Counted from the stretch's first letter, positions 41,256-51,201 are shown. The stretch: DNA of 64,000 bases from Pseudonocardiales bacterium (GCA_019244165.1 JAFATA010000037.1:62001-126000), one strand, 5' to 3'. Notes: a model not told the origin generated them from the letters alone. Numbers and translations are program-made.

Positions 41256-41573
41256 GTGCTCCCGTTGAAGCAAGCCATGGTGCTTGATGACATTCAGTGT
41301 TATGTTGCAAAGATGGAGGAGGAGCGTGGCTTCAGCCACCGTGACGTTGTGCGGCAGTGTCTCTTGCTGGGCGAAGAAGTCGGCGAATTATTCAAAGCTG
41401 TCCGCAAGCACGAAAAGATGCGCATAGGGACAACTTCTGTAATTGGCACCGTTGATGAAGAACTGGCTGACGTGCTGATTTACCTATGTGCGATCGCGAA
41501 TCGGCTTGGAATTAGCATTGACGACGCCCTAAGAAAAAAAGAGGCATTAAATGAGACTCGCATCTGGAAGTAG
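41256..41573 (+). CDS. MazG-like nucleotide pyrophosphohydrolase
   Basis: A 105-residue all-alpha protein with the MazG/dUTPase-like signature: LLGEEVGELFKAVRKHE (acidic metal site) and TVDEELADVLIYLCAIANRLGI. These enzymes hydrolyse (d)NTPs. GTG at 41256 (GAGG seven bases upstream) or ATG at 41277. Lower GC than the neighbours (for example AAGAAAAAAAGAGG near the end) indicates recent acquisition. Preceded by two palindromic operators. Confidence 0.85.
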   Translation: MLPLKQAMVLDDIQCYVAKMEEERGFSHRDVVRQCLLLGEEVGELFKAVRKHEKMRIGTTSVIGTVDEELADVLIYLCAIANRLGISIDDALRKKEALNETRIWK

Positions 41574-41621
41574 CAGCTGACGGTCTCTGTTCCTCGGGGA
41601 CTTGATATCGGAGCCTGGGTA

Positions 41622-41873
41622 TCAGCACCCGCTTTGCGCTTGGAGCACATGCACCAGGTGGGGTGGCAAGGTGATCAGGTAATCGCGGTCGAAGATGATG
41701 TACACGAGGCCGTTGCTCCGGCCGATGACTTCGCCGTGTTGGTGTAGCCGGCACGGTAGTGCCCCGTGGTCGGAGTCCACGGCGATCTGTTCGACCCAGC
41801 AGTGTAGGCGAATCGGGGTGCCGTCGGTGTCGCGCCAGGGTTCGTCGGGGGGTTGTGATGGGTAAACGGGCAT
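41622..41873 (-). CDS. hypothetical protein divergent from an XRE-TPR gene
   Basis: An 83-residue protein of unknown family: an N-terminal RLHCWVEQIAVDSDHGALPCRLHQ beta segment, then GEVIGRSNGLVYIIFDRDYLITLPP. ATG at 41873 has GAGG eight bases upstream; a longer frame up to 42212 is not believed. Genes of this type often sit opposite XRE-TPR regulators in actinobacteria, suggesting a regulator-target pair. Confidence 0.7.
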   Translation of the reverse strand: MPVYPSQPPDEPWRDTDGTPIRLHCWVEQIAVDSDHGALPCRLHQHGEVIGRSNGLVYIIFDRDYLITLPPHLVHVLQAQSGC

Positions 41874-42120
41874 GGGATGAACCTCAATTCCGGGTTGGTT
41901 GGGGACCGGCTGGCCGCCGGGAGCTGAGGCGTCGGGGGTCCGCTCGCTCAACCAACGGCCAGCCGGCGATCTCGGGGACACTCGTCGGTGGCGCGCCTCC
42001 ACTGTGGACCCGTGACGGGTTCCCCCGCTGGGCTTTATGCAGATCTGCATCCGCCGTAGCGACTCTGACCTGGCCGGTACAGTGCACCGAATCGAACGCC
42101 AAGTTGCGGGGGAGGGCGAG

Positions 42121-43422
42121 ATGGTCACGGACCGTTTCGGCGCGGTCGTTGCGGTCCTGCTCTCACCGCAGGGTCGGGCCGCCATCGCCGCTGGCGCGAC
42201 GGGGACGGTCATCCGGCTGGCTCGCCAGGCCCACGGTTGGACGCAGCAGGAGCTGGCCGACCGGTCGGGCTACTCGCAGGCGACCATCTCCCGGGTGGAG
42301 CGCGGGGTGAGCCGTGCCGCGCGGGATACCGCCGTCTTGGCCGATCTTGCTGATGTGCTCGGGGTGCCACCTGCGGTCCTGGGCATCACCAGTGATCCGG
42401 AGCGGCGACCTACCCTGGAGAATGTGAAGCGACGCAATGTTCTCGAGGGAGCCACGGGTCTCGCCGTGAGGGCGTTGCTGCCGCACAACGTGGCCACCGC
42501 GGGGCGGATCGACGCCGCCGAGGTGACCCAGTGCTGGGCGGCGTTACGCCGTCTCTACCAGCTGGATGACCAGCACGGCGGCGGCATCGTGTGCCAGCTG
42601 ACCGAGGGGATGGCGCGACGGCTGCGGGACGCTGTTCGCCGGGGTAGCTACTCGCCCGCGGTCGGCCGCGAGTTGCAGAACGTCACCGCGGCAACCATGG
42701 AACACGTGGCGTGGCTTTCCTACGACGCGGGTCGGCCAGACAAGGCGCACCACTGGTGGCTGGAAACATGCCATTTCGCTGACGTGGCCGAGGTGCCCGA
42801 CGTCCGCGTGACGGCTTTGGGGTCCATGGCGCAGCAAGCCGCCGATGCGGGTGACGGGGCAGAGACGGTGGGCTTGGTCCAGGCCGCCCGAAAAGCAGCG
42901 ACTCACGATCAAGGCGGGAACTCCATGCTGCTGTCCCTGCTGGCGGCGCGGGAAGCCGTCGGGCACGCCCTGGCCGGCGATCGCAACGCCGCTGCCTCCG
43001 CGATCGGCCAGGCTCACCAGTGGCTCGACCGCGGGCGAGGAGGGGATGAGCCTTTCTGGCTGGATTTCTGGGGTCCGGCCGATCTGGCCTCGCACGAAAC
43101 GCGGGTCGCCTTGGTCACCGGCCAGGGTAAGTCCGCCGAGGTAGCCGCCCGCACCGCTCTTGCCACTGTGGATGCGGCGGCGTTTCCGCGTAACCGTATT
43201 AGCTATGCGGGTCACTTGGGCTCGGTCTTGACCCAGCGTGGCCAGTTCGACGAGGCGATCAGCGTCATGAGCGAGGCCATCCAAGGAGTGCATGCGGGGT
43301 GCGGTTCCGGCCGGATCGTCACCCGTTTGCACCGCACTGTTGACTTGCTGGGACAGCAGAAATATCCGCCGGCGAAAAGCTTCGCGACGGCCGCCCGTCG
43401 TCTGCTCCCCACGGTGACATGA
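42121..43422 (+). CDS. XRE-family regulator with TPR-like domain
   Basis: The 433-residue protein has a Cro/CI helix-turn-helix (IRLARQAHGWTQQELADRSG, ATISRVERG) and a long helical C-terminal region with TPR-like repeats. It differs in sequence from the three paralogues at 10037, 17002 and 25945. ATG at 42121 follows GGGGAGGGCGAG. The next gene, an acetyltransferase, overlaps its stop by ATGA; a small gene is divergent. Ligand and targets unknown. Confidence 0.9.
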   Translation: MVTDRFGAVVAVLLSPQGRAAIAAGATGTVIRLARQAHGWTQQELADRSGYSQATISRVERGVSRAARDTAVLADLADVLGVPPAVLGITSDPERRPTLENVKRRNVLEGATGLAVRALLPHNVATAGRIDAAEVTQCWAALRRLYQLDDQHGGGIVCQLTEGMARRLRDAVRRGSYSPAVGRELQNVTAATMEHVAWLSYDAGRPDKAHHWWLETCHFADVAEVPDVRVTALGSMAQQAADAGDGAETVGLVQAARKAATHDQGGNSMLLSLLAAREAVGHALAGDRNAAASAIGQAHQWLDRGRGGDEPFWLDFWGPADLASHETRVALVTGQGKSAEVAARTALATVDAAAFPRNRISYAGHLGSVLTQRGQFDEAISVMSEAIQGVHAGCGSGRIVTRLHRTVDLLGQQKYPPAKSFATAARRLLPTVT

Positions 43423-44012
43423 GCGACGCCGCTCGGGTTGGTGTGGACCAGCTCACGTTCACCATCTACGGCACGGACACCGCCCTGGCCCAGGGCGATG
43501 CAGTCCGTGACCTCTACGCCGAGATCTATGCGGAGCCGCCCTACCACGAGGGTCCAGCAGAGGTGAAGGATTTCGCGTCCGGTTGGCACCATACAATCGA
43601 CCAGCGCAACTTTCGGCTCGTGATCGCACGCCGAGCCGGTGAGCCCATCGGGTTCGCATTTGGTTTCCCGCTCCGAACGGGGACGACGTGGTGGAACGGT
43701 GCCCTCACACCGCTCTCCGACGAGATCACCACCGAATACCCCGGACGCACATTCGCGATCATTGAGCTAGCGGTCCGGCGCCCCTACCGGCAACAAGGTA
43801 TCGGGCGCCAACTCCATACTTACCTGACGGCCGGATTATCCGAGGAACGGATCACCCTTCTCGTGCGCCCGGAGGCGCCAGCCCCGCAACAGGCCTACCT
43901 CTCGTGGGGTTACCAACCCGTGGGCCGAATCCAACCATTCCCCGACGCGCCCATCTACGACGCAATGATCAAGCAGCTAGTGTCTCCCACGACAGCGCCA
44001 CCCCGGGCGTGA
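43419..44012 (+). CDS. GNAT-family N-acetyltransferase
   Basis: The 197-residue protein has the GNAT core: FGFPLRTGTTWW, then IIELAVRRPYRQQGIGRQLH, where RRPYRQQGIG is the acetyl-CoA loop, and a final AYLSWGYQPVGRI strand. Translationally coupled to the XRE-TPR regulator upstream, so they may act together. Acceptor unknown. Confidence 0.9.
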   Translation: MSDAARVGVDQLTFTIYGTDTALAQGDAVRDLYAEIYAEPPYHEGPAEVKDFASGWHHTIDQRNFRLVIARRAGEPIGFAFGFPLRTGTTWWNGALTPLSDEITTEYPGRTFAIIELAVRRPYRQQGIGRQLHTYLTAGLSEERITLLVRPEAPAPQQAYLSWGYQPVGRIQPFPDAPIYDAMIKQLVSPTTAPPRA

Positions 44013-44157
44013 GGGTGGCCAGGAGGACTGTACCTCCGCCGTCGCGCTCAGTGTCACGATCCCTGCCATCGAGCGCCTTCTGCTGCCCTCCGCTCCGGAA
44101 CCGCCCCTCATTCCGGCAACCGGGATCTACAGTGAGCCAACCGAGTCGAGGGGTGAG

Positions 44158-45498
44158 ATGAGAATGGTCGAGCAGGAGTCGTCACGGACCCGGCTAGAAC
44201 AGTTGCTCCGGCAGCGGCACCTCACCATGGAGGAGTTCCGCAAGCAGTACCAACGGGCCGCCCAGGGGACCGTACTCAGCCAGCGGCAGGCCTACCGGTG
44301 GGTGGCCGGGGAGCTGCTCAGCCTGCCCCACCCGCAGGCACAGGCCACCCTGGAGAAGCTGTTCGCCGAACCGGCGGCGCGGCTGTTGAGCCCACCGTAT
44401 GGCACCGGAGCGTTCCGGTTCACCCGGAGGCACAATGGGATGGTCACGGCGCGGGGCACCGCCCGGATGGACTGGGAAGGGCAGGTGATTGCCATGAGCG
44501 CTGAGCGGGCCCGGGACTTCCTCACCCGCATCGAGGCGTCCAACGTTGGGGCCGAAACGCTCGACCAGTTGGCCGATGACGTGCGCCGCCTGGTCGTCGC
44601 GTACCTCCAGCAGCCGCTATCCACCCTGCTCGGTGACCTGGCGAGCACCCAGGACAGTGCCTTCGAGCTGCTGGAAGGACACCAGCGGCCGGCGCAGACC
44701 CGAGACCTCTATCTGGTCGCCGGGATCACCTGTGGGCTGATGGCGATGGCCTCCCGGGATCTCGGTGCCGCCCATGACGCGATGACGCAGGCCCGCACCG
44801 GCTACGCGTGCGCGGACAACGCCGGGCACGACGGGCTGCGCACCTGGATCCGGGGCTTGCAGGCAAACATCACCTACTGGTCGGGGCGCTGGGAGGACTC
44901 GGTGCGCTATGCCCGGCTCGGCACGGAGCCGGCGGCCCGCAGCCGGGGCACCGCCGTGGTGCTGCTGGCTAGCAGCGAAGCCCGCGCCCTGGCCGCGCTG
45001 AACCGACTGGACGAAGCGCAGGTCGCGCTGGCCCGGGCGACCGAGGCGCGGGACCGGGTGCAACCCGACGAGTTGGACGACCTTGGCGGGCTATGCAACT
45101 TCATCCGGCCCGCCCAGCTCGGCTACGCCGCCGAGGCGCTCTCCTGGGGCGGTGCGCCGGAAGCGGGCGAGGCGGAACGATTCGCCCTGGAAGCGTTGGC
45201 CGCCTACCCTGCGGCCATCGAGGGCGGTTCCTTCCGAAACGAGGCGACTGCCCGCTGTGCTCTCGCGGTGGCCCGGGTGGCCCAGGGCGAGGTGGAGGGT
45301 GCGGCCGAAGCACTCGGCCCGGTGCTGGCGCTTCCCCCCGCTCAACGCGAGCACACCATCCTGACCTCGATAGAGCGGGTGCATGCCGCGCTGAGCACCA
45401 TCACCGACCCCCGCCGCGACGCCACCGCGCTGACCGGCGCCCTCGAGGCGTTCGCCGTCGAGCGGCTGACCCGCCCGAGTGACCTGACCGGTCAGTGA
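44158..45498 (+). CDS. helix-turn-helix/TPR-type transcriptional regulator
   Basis: The 446-residue protein has a short N-terminal DNA-binding part (RTRLEQLLRQRHLTMEEFRK, SQRQAYRWVAGEL) and a C-terminal alpha-solenoid (ARTGYACADNAGHDGLRTW, ARYARLG-like repeats). This is another class of large actinobacterial TPR regulators. ATG at 44158 with GAGGGGTGAG upstream. It converges on the kinase gene, nine bases apart. Confidence 0.85.
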   Translation: MRMVEQESSRTRLEQLLRQRHLTMEEFRKQYQRAAQGTVLSQRQAYRWVAGELLSLPHPQAQATLEKLFAEPAARLLSPPYGTGAFRFTRRHNGMVTARGTARMDWEGQVIAMSAERARDFLTRIEASNVGAETLDQLADDVRRLVVAYLQQPLSTLLGDLASTQDSAFELLEGHQRPAQTRDLYLVAGITCGLMAMASRDLGAAHDAMTQARTGYACADNAGHDGLRTWIRGLQANITYWSGRWEDSVRYARLGTEPAARSRGTAVVLLASSEARALAALNRLDEAQVALARATEARDRVQPDELDDLGGLCNFIRPAQLGYAAEALSWGGAPEAGEAERFALEALAAYPAAIEGGSFRNEATARCALAVARVAQGEVEGAAEALGPVLALPPAQREHTILTSIERVHAALSTITDPRRDATALTGALEAFAVERLTRPSDLTGQ

Positions 45499-45507
45499 GC
45501 GCGGCTG

Positions 45508-47424
45508 CTAGGAGGTGGGGACTCGGGTGACGGCGGCGGCAGCGAGATCGCTGGCACGCGCGCAGAGTTTCTGGTCGGGTTGGGCTTCCTGGACCGCGAC
45601 TGAGATCATCTCGGTGGCGTCGGTGAATGATTGGGCGGGGTGAGAGACCACGACGGCGACGCACTGGTGGGGATTGACGTGGGTGACAGGCTGTAGCCAG
45701 GCGCGGCGGTCGGCGATCGTGGTGGGGGTGCCGTACATGTTGGGCGTGGCAGTGTCGAGCCGGAATTGCAATTGGACGTTCGCGGTGGTTGTTCCCCAGG
45801 AGCACGACCAGTCGGCGAAGCCGGGGGTCCGGATGGTGGGGTCAACGCTGCCGAGGGTGGTGAGCTCGGTGGGGGTCAGCAGGGCGCAGGCGTCGCTGTT
45901 GGCGATGGGCCAGCTGGCGGTGCGGTGGGGCCGGTAGGTGATGCCGTGGCGGGCCAGCGCGTTCGCTGCGGTGGCCGTGCCTACCTCGGTCAGCTTGCAC
46001 AAGTCGAATCCGTTACCGCCGCCGTAGGTGTTAATGAAGACCTGGGTCTGGTCGGCGAGGACGAGCACGTTCTCGCAGGAAGAGGTGTAGGGCCCCTGCA
46101 GGATGCCTTTGCGCACGATAGTCAGGTCACCCAGGTGCTGGGGGTGGCCGCCGAGTGTGGCGACCACTTGGACAGGCGGGTAGTAGCCGACGTCGAGGTC
46201 GGCGCTGCCACCGTTAGGGGTAGTGATCTTCATCCAGCAGGTGTTCAGGAATTGTGGGGTGGTGATCTGCGGAATGCCGAACTGGTGTAGCCAGGCCAGG
46301 TCGATCAGCGCGCAGGGGTCGGCCGCCTTGGCGTCACCGGTGAGCGTGATCGGGCCGACGGTGGTGGGCATTGAAGGCACTCCGACCAGGGGCTCCGGCC
46401 CCGCGCCGGTGAGGGACCGGACGCCGAATGTGGCTCCCACGCCGAGGACGACGGCGGTGACCAGGGCGAGTGTCGCGGCCAGCGCCCGGTGTTCCCGCAG
46501 CCATTGCGGCCACCGGGTCGAACGTGCGGGGGGCGGTGGCGGCGGACGTTCCTCGGGTGGGGTGTCGCGGGAGCCGGGAGGTGGGGCGTGTTCGGTGCCT
46601 GTTGTCATCCGGTCGGCGAACTGGGTGAGCAGGTCGCGGGCGGTGGCCGCATCCGGACGGGTGGCGGGGTCGAGTTCGAGCAGGCGCAGCAGCAGGGAGG
46701 TCAGTGCCCCGGCCGAGGTGGGGGGCCGGATGATCCCGGCGCGCACCACGTTGAGCAGGCGCAGCGCGTTGTCGTCAATCCCGAACGGGGGTTGGCCCTC
46801 GATCGCGGCATACAGCGTGGAGCCCAGGGAGTACACGTCGGAGGCGGGGGTGGCCTGCCCGCCCGCGGCGACCTCCGGCGCCAGGTAGGCGAGCGTGCCA
46901 CTGATCACCCCATCCCGGGTGATCTGGACGTAGCCGGCCAGCAGGGCGATGCCGAAGTCGGTAAGCTTGACCCTGCTGTCCTCGCCGATCAGCACATTGC
47001 CCGGTTTCACGTCGCGGTGCACGATCCCCTGCGCGTGGCCGGCGGCCAGTGCGTCGGCCACTGCGGCGCCGATGCGGGCAACCTCGACCAGCTCCAGCCG
47101 ACCTCGCTCGCGATGCAGCGCGCCCAAGTCGCGGGAGGGCAGGTACTCCAGCACTAGCCACACCACGCCGTCCTCAGCGCACACGTCGTAGGTGGCCACG
47201 ACGTGCGGGTGACCCCGCAGCCGAGCTGCGGCGCGGGCTTCCCGCAGCGCGCGTGCCCGGGTCTCCTCCGCCTGCTCGGTGTCCACCCCGGTCAGCGTGA
47301 TCCGCTTGAGCGCGACCAGCTGATCCAGGAGCAGGTCGGTGGCTTTCCACACCACCCCCATGCCGCCGGCACCGATCCGCTCCTCCAGCCGGTAGCGGCC
47401 GAGGATGACCGACGATGGTTCCAT
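45508..47424 (-). CDS. membrane Ser/Thr protein kinase with extracellular DUF3558-like domain
   Basis: The 638-residue protein has a Hanks-type kinase domain (about residues 12-275): IGAGGMGVVWKA, lysine in LVALKRI, IVHRDVKPGNVLI, LTDFGIALL and SDVYSLGSTLYA. A proline-rich linker and one membrane helix (ALAATLALVTAVVLGVGATFG) lead to an external region with two DUF3558-like units (DPCALIDLAWLHQFG, and DACALLTPTELTTLG), each with conserved cysteines. ATG at 47424 follows AGGGG. Probably phosphorylates the FHA protein encoded just upstream. Confidence 0.93.
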   Translation of the reverse strand: MEPSSVILGRYRLEERIGAGGMGVVWKATDLLLDQLVALKRITLTGVDTEQAEETRARALREARAAARLRGHPHVVATYDVCAEDGVVWLVLEYLPSRDLGALHRERGRLELVEVARIGAAVADALAAGHAQGIVHRDVKPGNVLIGEDSRVKLTDFGIALLAGYVQITRDGVISGTLAYLAPEVAAGGQATPASDVYSLGSTLYAAIEGQPPFGIDDNALRLLNVVRAGIIRPPTSAGALTSLLLRLLELDPATRPDAATARDLLTQFADRMTTGTEHAPPPGSRDTPPEERPPPPPPARSTRWPQWLREHRALAATLALVTAVVLGVGATFGVRSLTGAGPEPLVGVPSMPTTVGPITLTGDAKAADPCALIDLAWLHQFGIPQITTPQFLNTCWMKITTPNGGSADLDVGYYPPVQVVATLGGHPQHLGDLTIVRKGILQGPYTSSCENVLVLADQTQVFINTYGGGNGFDLCKLTEVGTATAANALARHGITYRPHRTASWPIANSDACALLTPTELTTLGSVDPTIRTPGFADWSCSWGTTTANVQLQFRLDTATPNMYGTPTTIADRRAWLQPVTHVNPHQCVAVVVSHPAQSFTDATEMISVAVQEAQPDQKLCARASDLAAAAVTRVPTS

Positions 47425-47449
47425 CAACACCCCTGGTAACACTCGTTCC

Positions 47450-48262
47450 CTAGTAACTGTGCGGTCCAGCGGGTGAGATGTCCAGCAGTTTCAGGTCCGG
47501 CGGGACGAGGGTGGTGGAGAGCAAGAGTTCCATCATCAGGTTGTGATTGAGGGTGTTGCCGATCGGCTCACCGACCTCGGCCCGGGTCAGCCCGGGCACG
47601 CCGCGGCCAGCCAGCCGCTCACGCACCGCGGCTATCACATGCTCGGCGCGCTTGGCGCTCCACCGCTCCTCTGGGCGCAGCCGGACCAGCAGCTCGGCGA
47701 CCTGGTTCCAGGACAGCGGCTGGGGGAAGGCCTCGTGGCGCAGGTAGCGCTGGCCGAGCGCCACGGCCACTAGTCGTTCCCGTTCGGAGAGTTCCCAGAG
47801 CGCCACGCGGCGGGTGCTGTCGTCATCGCCCACGCCCGAGGGTCTGGGCAGCGCCGGGCCGGCCACCCGGACCTCCAACAGGTGTTCCCGACCATGGGCC
47901 GAGCGGATGAACAGCGGGGTGTAGGCCACCGCCAGCGGCTCGGCATGACCGCTGAGCAGCAGATGCGAGCCGGGGAGCCGGATCGGCAGCCGCCCGGTGT
48001 TGCGCACCACCCAACGCTGCCCGTCATGGCGCAGTGACCCGTGTTGCCGGCTCACGCCCGGGTCACCCGCGCCCACACACACATGCACCTCGGGCTCGTT
48101 ACGCCCGAAGATCACACTGAACCGGGCGCTCGGCACGACCGCGATCCCACCCCGATCGCCCAGCACGAACAGCGTCCCGACCGGCGCGGGCGGCAGACCC
48201 CGAGCCAGACTGCCGGTCCCGGCCGGCAACAACCGCACTCCCCCCGGCGCCCACCGACTCAT
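47450..48262 (-). CDS. FHA-domain protein
   Basis: The 270-residue protein has an FHA domain (about residues 30-110): FSVIFGRNEPEVHV, DPGVSRQHGSLRHDGQRWVVRN, where R, S and H bind phosphothreonine. The C-terminal region has a helical, sigma-like segment (NWNQVAELLVRLRPEERWSAKRAEHVI-type). Adjacent and co-oriented with the Ser/Thr kinase gene, 25 bases apart, so it is a likely partner or substrate. Confidence 0.85.
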   Translation of the reverse strand: MSRWAPGGVRLLPAGTGSLARGLPPAPVGTLFVLGDRGGIAVVPSARFSVIFGRNEPEVHVCVGAGDPGVSRQHGSLRHDGQRWVVRNTGRLPIRLPGSHLLLSGHAEPLAVAYTPLFIRSAHGREHLLEVRVAGPALPRPSGVGDDDSTRRVALWELSERERLVAVALGQRYLRHEAFPQPLSWNQVAELLVRLRPEERWSAKRAEHVIAAVRERLAGRGVPGLTRAEVGEPIGNTLNHNLMMELLLSTTLVPPDLKLLDISPAGPHSY

Positions 48263-48307
48263 ACCCCCAAGCGTCGCCCATTCATCTGGGGAGGGTTCCC
48301 TGGTGGG

Positions 48308-48355
48308 ACCCGTGAGTGGCGATGTGAGTCATAGCCCGTATCGCCACTCACGGGT
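48308..48355. terminator. long hairpin after tmsB
   Basis: Perfect 16-bp arms (48308-48323, ACCCGTGAGTGGCGAT, and 48340-48355) around a 16-base loop, seven bases after the tmsB stop codon on the minus strand. Likely terminator; resembles the GTGAG-rich hairpins at 55073 and 19516. Confidence 0.55.
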
Positions 48356-48361
48356 GCAACA

Positions 48362-49714
48362 TCAACGCCACCACGTTCGCAGCGGCACGTGCGCGTTGCC
48401 GGTGGTGTCGGGGCGGACCGTCAGCATCTGGTGCAGCTGGATCCCGTTGCGCTCAAAGGACAGTTGGGAAGCGGCCATGTACAGGCCCCACACCCGGGCA
48501 GTGGGCTCGCCGACCTCGGCCACACACTCATCCCAGTGCGCGGTGAGGTTGGCGCACCACTGCTTGAGCGTCAGCGCGTAGTGCTCCCGGAGGCTCTCCA
48601 CGTGGCGCAGCTCGAAGCCGGCGTCCTGCGCCTCGGTGATGATCTTGCCGGCGCCGGCGAGCTCCCCGTCGGGGAAGACGTAGCGGTCGATGAACACGCC
48701 GGTACGGGTTCCCCAGCGGTTGTCCGGTTGGGTGATGCAGTGGTTGAGCAGCCGCCCCCCGGGGCGCAGCTTGGCCAGCAGCAGCGCGAAGTAGCTCGGG
48801 TAGGTGTGCACCCCGACATGCTCGGTGAGCCCGATCGAGCTCACCGCGTCGTAGTCGTGGCCGGGGGCGTCCCGATAGTCCAGGTGGCGCACTTCGGCGA
48901 GCTCGCCCAACCCCTCCCGCAGGATGGTTTGCTGGGCCCAGCGGGCCTGCTCCGCGGACAGCGTCACACCCAGCGCGCGGACCCCGCGGCGAGCGGCATA
49001 GCGCACCATGCCACCCCACCCGCAGCCGACGTCGAGCAGCCGCATCCCGGCTCGCAGCCCCAGCTTGTCGGCGATCAGTTCGTGCTTGCGCTCCTGGGCC
49101 TGTTCCAGGCTCACCTCCGGATGATCGAACACCGCGCAGGTGTAGGTCATGGACGGGCCGAGCACCAGCTCATAGAAGCGGTTGGAGACGTCGTAGTGGT
49201 GGTGCACCGCCTCGTGGTCGCGGTGCCGGGAATGCGCCACCCCGTCGATCACCCGGCGCCACCGGGGCCGCGACTCCTGCGGTGGCGGGGGTACCGGCCG
49301 CAGTCGCTGCCAGCCCAGCGAACGGGTGATCAGTGCCAGCTCGGCCACACTCGGGCGTCGGAAGCGCAGCTCGTCGGCCATCAGCCGCATCGCCTGATAC
49401 GGGTAACCGGGGTGCACCCCGGAAACGCGCAGGTCACCGGCGATGTAGGCGCGCGCCATGCCGAGGTCCCCCGGCGCGGTGAACAGGTAGGTGGCGCCGC
49501 GCGGGGTAGCCAGATACACGCTGATCTCGGATTCGGGCGGACCGGTGGCGCTGCCGTCGTAGGCGGTGAAGCGGACCGGGAAGCGGCCATCGGTGAGCAG
49601 CTCCACGATCCCCGCCAGCGACAGCGGCTCCCCCTTCGTCGAGGCTTTCCCTGCGGCCTTCCCTAGGCTGTTCACCGAGGCTGTCCCCGGAGTGGGGCGC
49701 CGGGATGTCGTCAT
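48362..49714 (-). CDS. tmsB: cyclopropane-fatty-acid-synthase-like methyltransferase, TmsB-type
   Basis: The 450-residue protein matches CFA synthase-like fatty acyl methyltransferases: HHHYDVSNRFYELVLGPSMTYTCAVF, SAM motif LLDVGCGWGGMVRYA, SIGLTEHVG with the catalytic Glu-His, and RTGVFIDRYVFPDGEL. Paired by a four-base ATGA overlap with an FAD oxidoreductase, it fits TmsB, which adds a methyl group to oleoyl chains; TmsA then reduces the product to 10-methyl-stearoyl (tuberculostearic) acid. TmsC was not seen. Acts on membrane phospholipids. Confidence 0.85.
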   Translation of the reverse strand: MTTSRRPTPGTASVNSLGKAAGKASTKGEPLSLAGIVELLTDGRFPVRFTAYDGSATGPPESEISVYLATPRGATYLFTAPGDLGMARAYIAGDLRVSGVHPGYPYQAMRLMADELRFRRPSVAELALITRSLGWQRLRPVPPPPQESRPRWRRVIDGVAHSRHRDHEAVHHHYDVSNRFYELVLGPSMTYTCAVFDHPEVSLEQAQERKHELIADKLGLRAGMRLLDVGCGWGGMVRYAARRGVRALGVTLSAEQARWAQQTILREGLGELAEVRHLDYRDAPGHDYDAVSSIGLTEHVGVHTYPSYFALLLAKLRPGGRLLNHCITQPDNRWGTRTGVFIDRYVFPDGELAGAGKIITEAQDAGFELRHVESLREHYALTLKQWCANLTAHWDECVAEVGEPTARVWGLYMAASQLSFERNGIQLHQMLTVRPDTTGNAHVPLRTWWR

Positions 49715-51117
49715 CGACGTCGCACCGCCTTCGCGTAGAGGTCCGCCAGTCGCTGGTCGGGGTCGTAGCGGCGCTTGAGGGCCGCGTAGTGCTCGCCGCC
49801 ATAGCGGGCCTCGAACTCCTCGGGCGAGTAGAAGGAATCCGAGTACAGCGACTTGTGCCCGCCCATCGTGTCAACCTGGTGTTCGATGGCGCGGTTGGTG
49901 TCGCTGCCGCTGCCGCCGGGGGCGATCGGCACGGTGGACCAGAAGCCGACGTTCACGTAGTCCCGGTTGGGCTGCAGCGGATACAGCGGCCAGTCGCGCT
50001 CGCCGCGCAGCCGCAACGGGCACAGCCACACCGGCTCGATGCCGACGTGCTCGACGAACCAACGCAGGAACTCCGCGGTGCGCTCCAGGGGGATCTCGAC
50101 GTCCTGGATGACCCGTTCCCGGCGCGGGCGGCCGCGCCAGGCCTCCCAGCGGTTCTCCAGGTCGACCCGGTTCACCAGCGCCACGATCTTCCAATACACG
50201 TCGCTGCGGCGCAGCCGCGCCGGCCACAGGCGCCGGATCACGGGGTGCTGGACGCCGAAGGCTTTCGAGCACCAGAACCAGTCGGTGTCCCACCGCCACA
50301 GGTAGTCGTGGGTGCGCAGGACGTCGCGAGGGCGCTGCGGGATCGAGCGGTAGTAGATCTGCGTCCCGGTGTAGTCACTGACCGGCCCGTCGGCGGGATG
50401 CTCGGTGCGCCGCCCCAGGGTCAGGTACGACTCGGTGGGGCCGAACATCACACCGTCGAGATAGTCGACGTCCTCGCCCTCCCACCTGCGGGTCGCCATG
50501 ATCCGCGCCACTGCACCGCACAGCTCGTCCAGCTCGGCGAAGCGCACGTGCCGCAGCGCGACGTGCGAGTGCACCGGTTCCAGCTCGATCCGTAGCCGGG
50601 TGGCGTAGCCCAGGGTGCCGTAGGAGTTGGGGAAGGCGGCGAACAGCTCATCCCCCGGGACGGCGGTGACGATCTCACCGGCTCCGGTGAGCACCTCGAG
50701 TTCCAGCACCGACTCATGCGGCAGGCCGTTACGGAACGACGCCGACTCGATGCCCAGCCCACTCACCGCACCGCCCAGAGTGATCGTTTTGAGCTGCGGC
50801 ACGACCAGCGGGGTCAGCCCATGGGGCAACGTCGCGGCGACCAGGTTTTCATAGGTGCACATGCCGGCGACGTCGGCGGTGCGGCTGGCCGGATCCACCT
50901 CCAGTACCCCGGTCAGCTCGGAAACATCCAGCCCGGCACCTGTCGCGGCGCGGGAGCGGAACAGGTTCGACGTGGACTTGGCCAATCGCACGGGCGAGCC
51001 CGCTGGGATCGCCCGGTAACTAGTCAGCAAACGCCGTACCGCATCATGATGGCCGCCCAGCTGATGGCTGCGCTGTTGATGTCTGACCCGGGCCCCGGTG
51101 AGCCGCACGCCTTCCAC
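49711..51117 (-). CDS. tmsA: FAD-linked oxidoreductase, TmsA-type reductase
   Basis: The 468-residue protein has an FAD-linked oxidase N-terminal domain ([51 protein letters not shown]) and a long C-terminal domain ([19 protein letters not shown]). Similarity to FAD-dependent sterol-reductase/DprE1-like enzymes and the overlap with the CFA synthase-like gene identify it as TmsA, the NADPH-dependent reductase of 10-methylene to 10-methyl fatty acids. GTG at 51117 has AGAGGGGGG upstream; the first 20 residues may be extra. Divergent from ybaB. Confidence 0.82.
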   Translation of the reverse strand: MEGVRLTGARVRHQQRSHQLGGHHDAVRRLLTSYRAIPAGSPVRLAKSTSNLFRSRAATGAGLDVSELTGVLEVDPASRTADVAGMCTYENLVAATLPHGLTPLVVPQLKTITLGGAVSGLGIESASFRNGLPHESVLELEVLTGAGEIVTAVPGDELFAAFPNSYGTLGYATRLRIELEPVHSHVALRHVRFAELDELCGAVARIMATRRWEGEDVDYLDGVMFGPTESYLTLGRRTEHPADGPVSDYTGTQIYYRSIPQRPRDVLRTHDYLWRWDTDWFWCSKAFGVQHPVIRRLWPARLRRSDVYWKIVALVNRVDLENRWEAWRGRPRRERVIQDVEIPLERTAEFLRWFVEHVGIEPVWLCPLRLRGERDWPLYPLQPNRDYVNVGFWSTVPIAPGGSGSDTNRAIEHQVDTMGGHKSLYSDSFYSPEEFEARYGGEHYAALKRRYDPDQRLADLYAKAVRRR

Positions 51118-51201
51118 GGTACGACCACCCCCCTCTGGCTACGCTATGCCCGTACGGGTCTTGATACCTCATCGGGGCCGGACGTGACGAGAGGAGCCGT
51201 G

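Noticed and set aside
41622-42212. Long 196-codon version of the small hypothetical gene
   Set aside because: Upstream part overlaps the divergent regulator promoter and is low complexity; a good start with ribosome site is at 41873.
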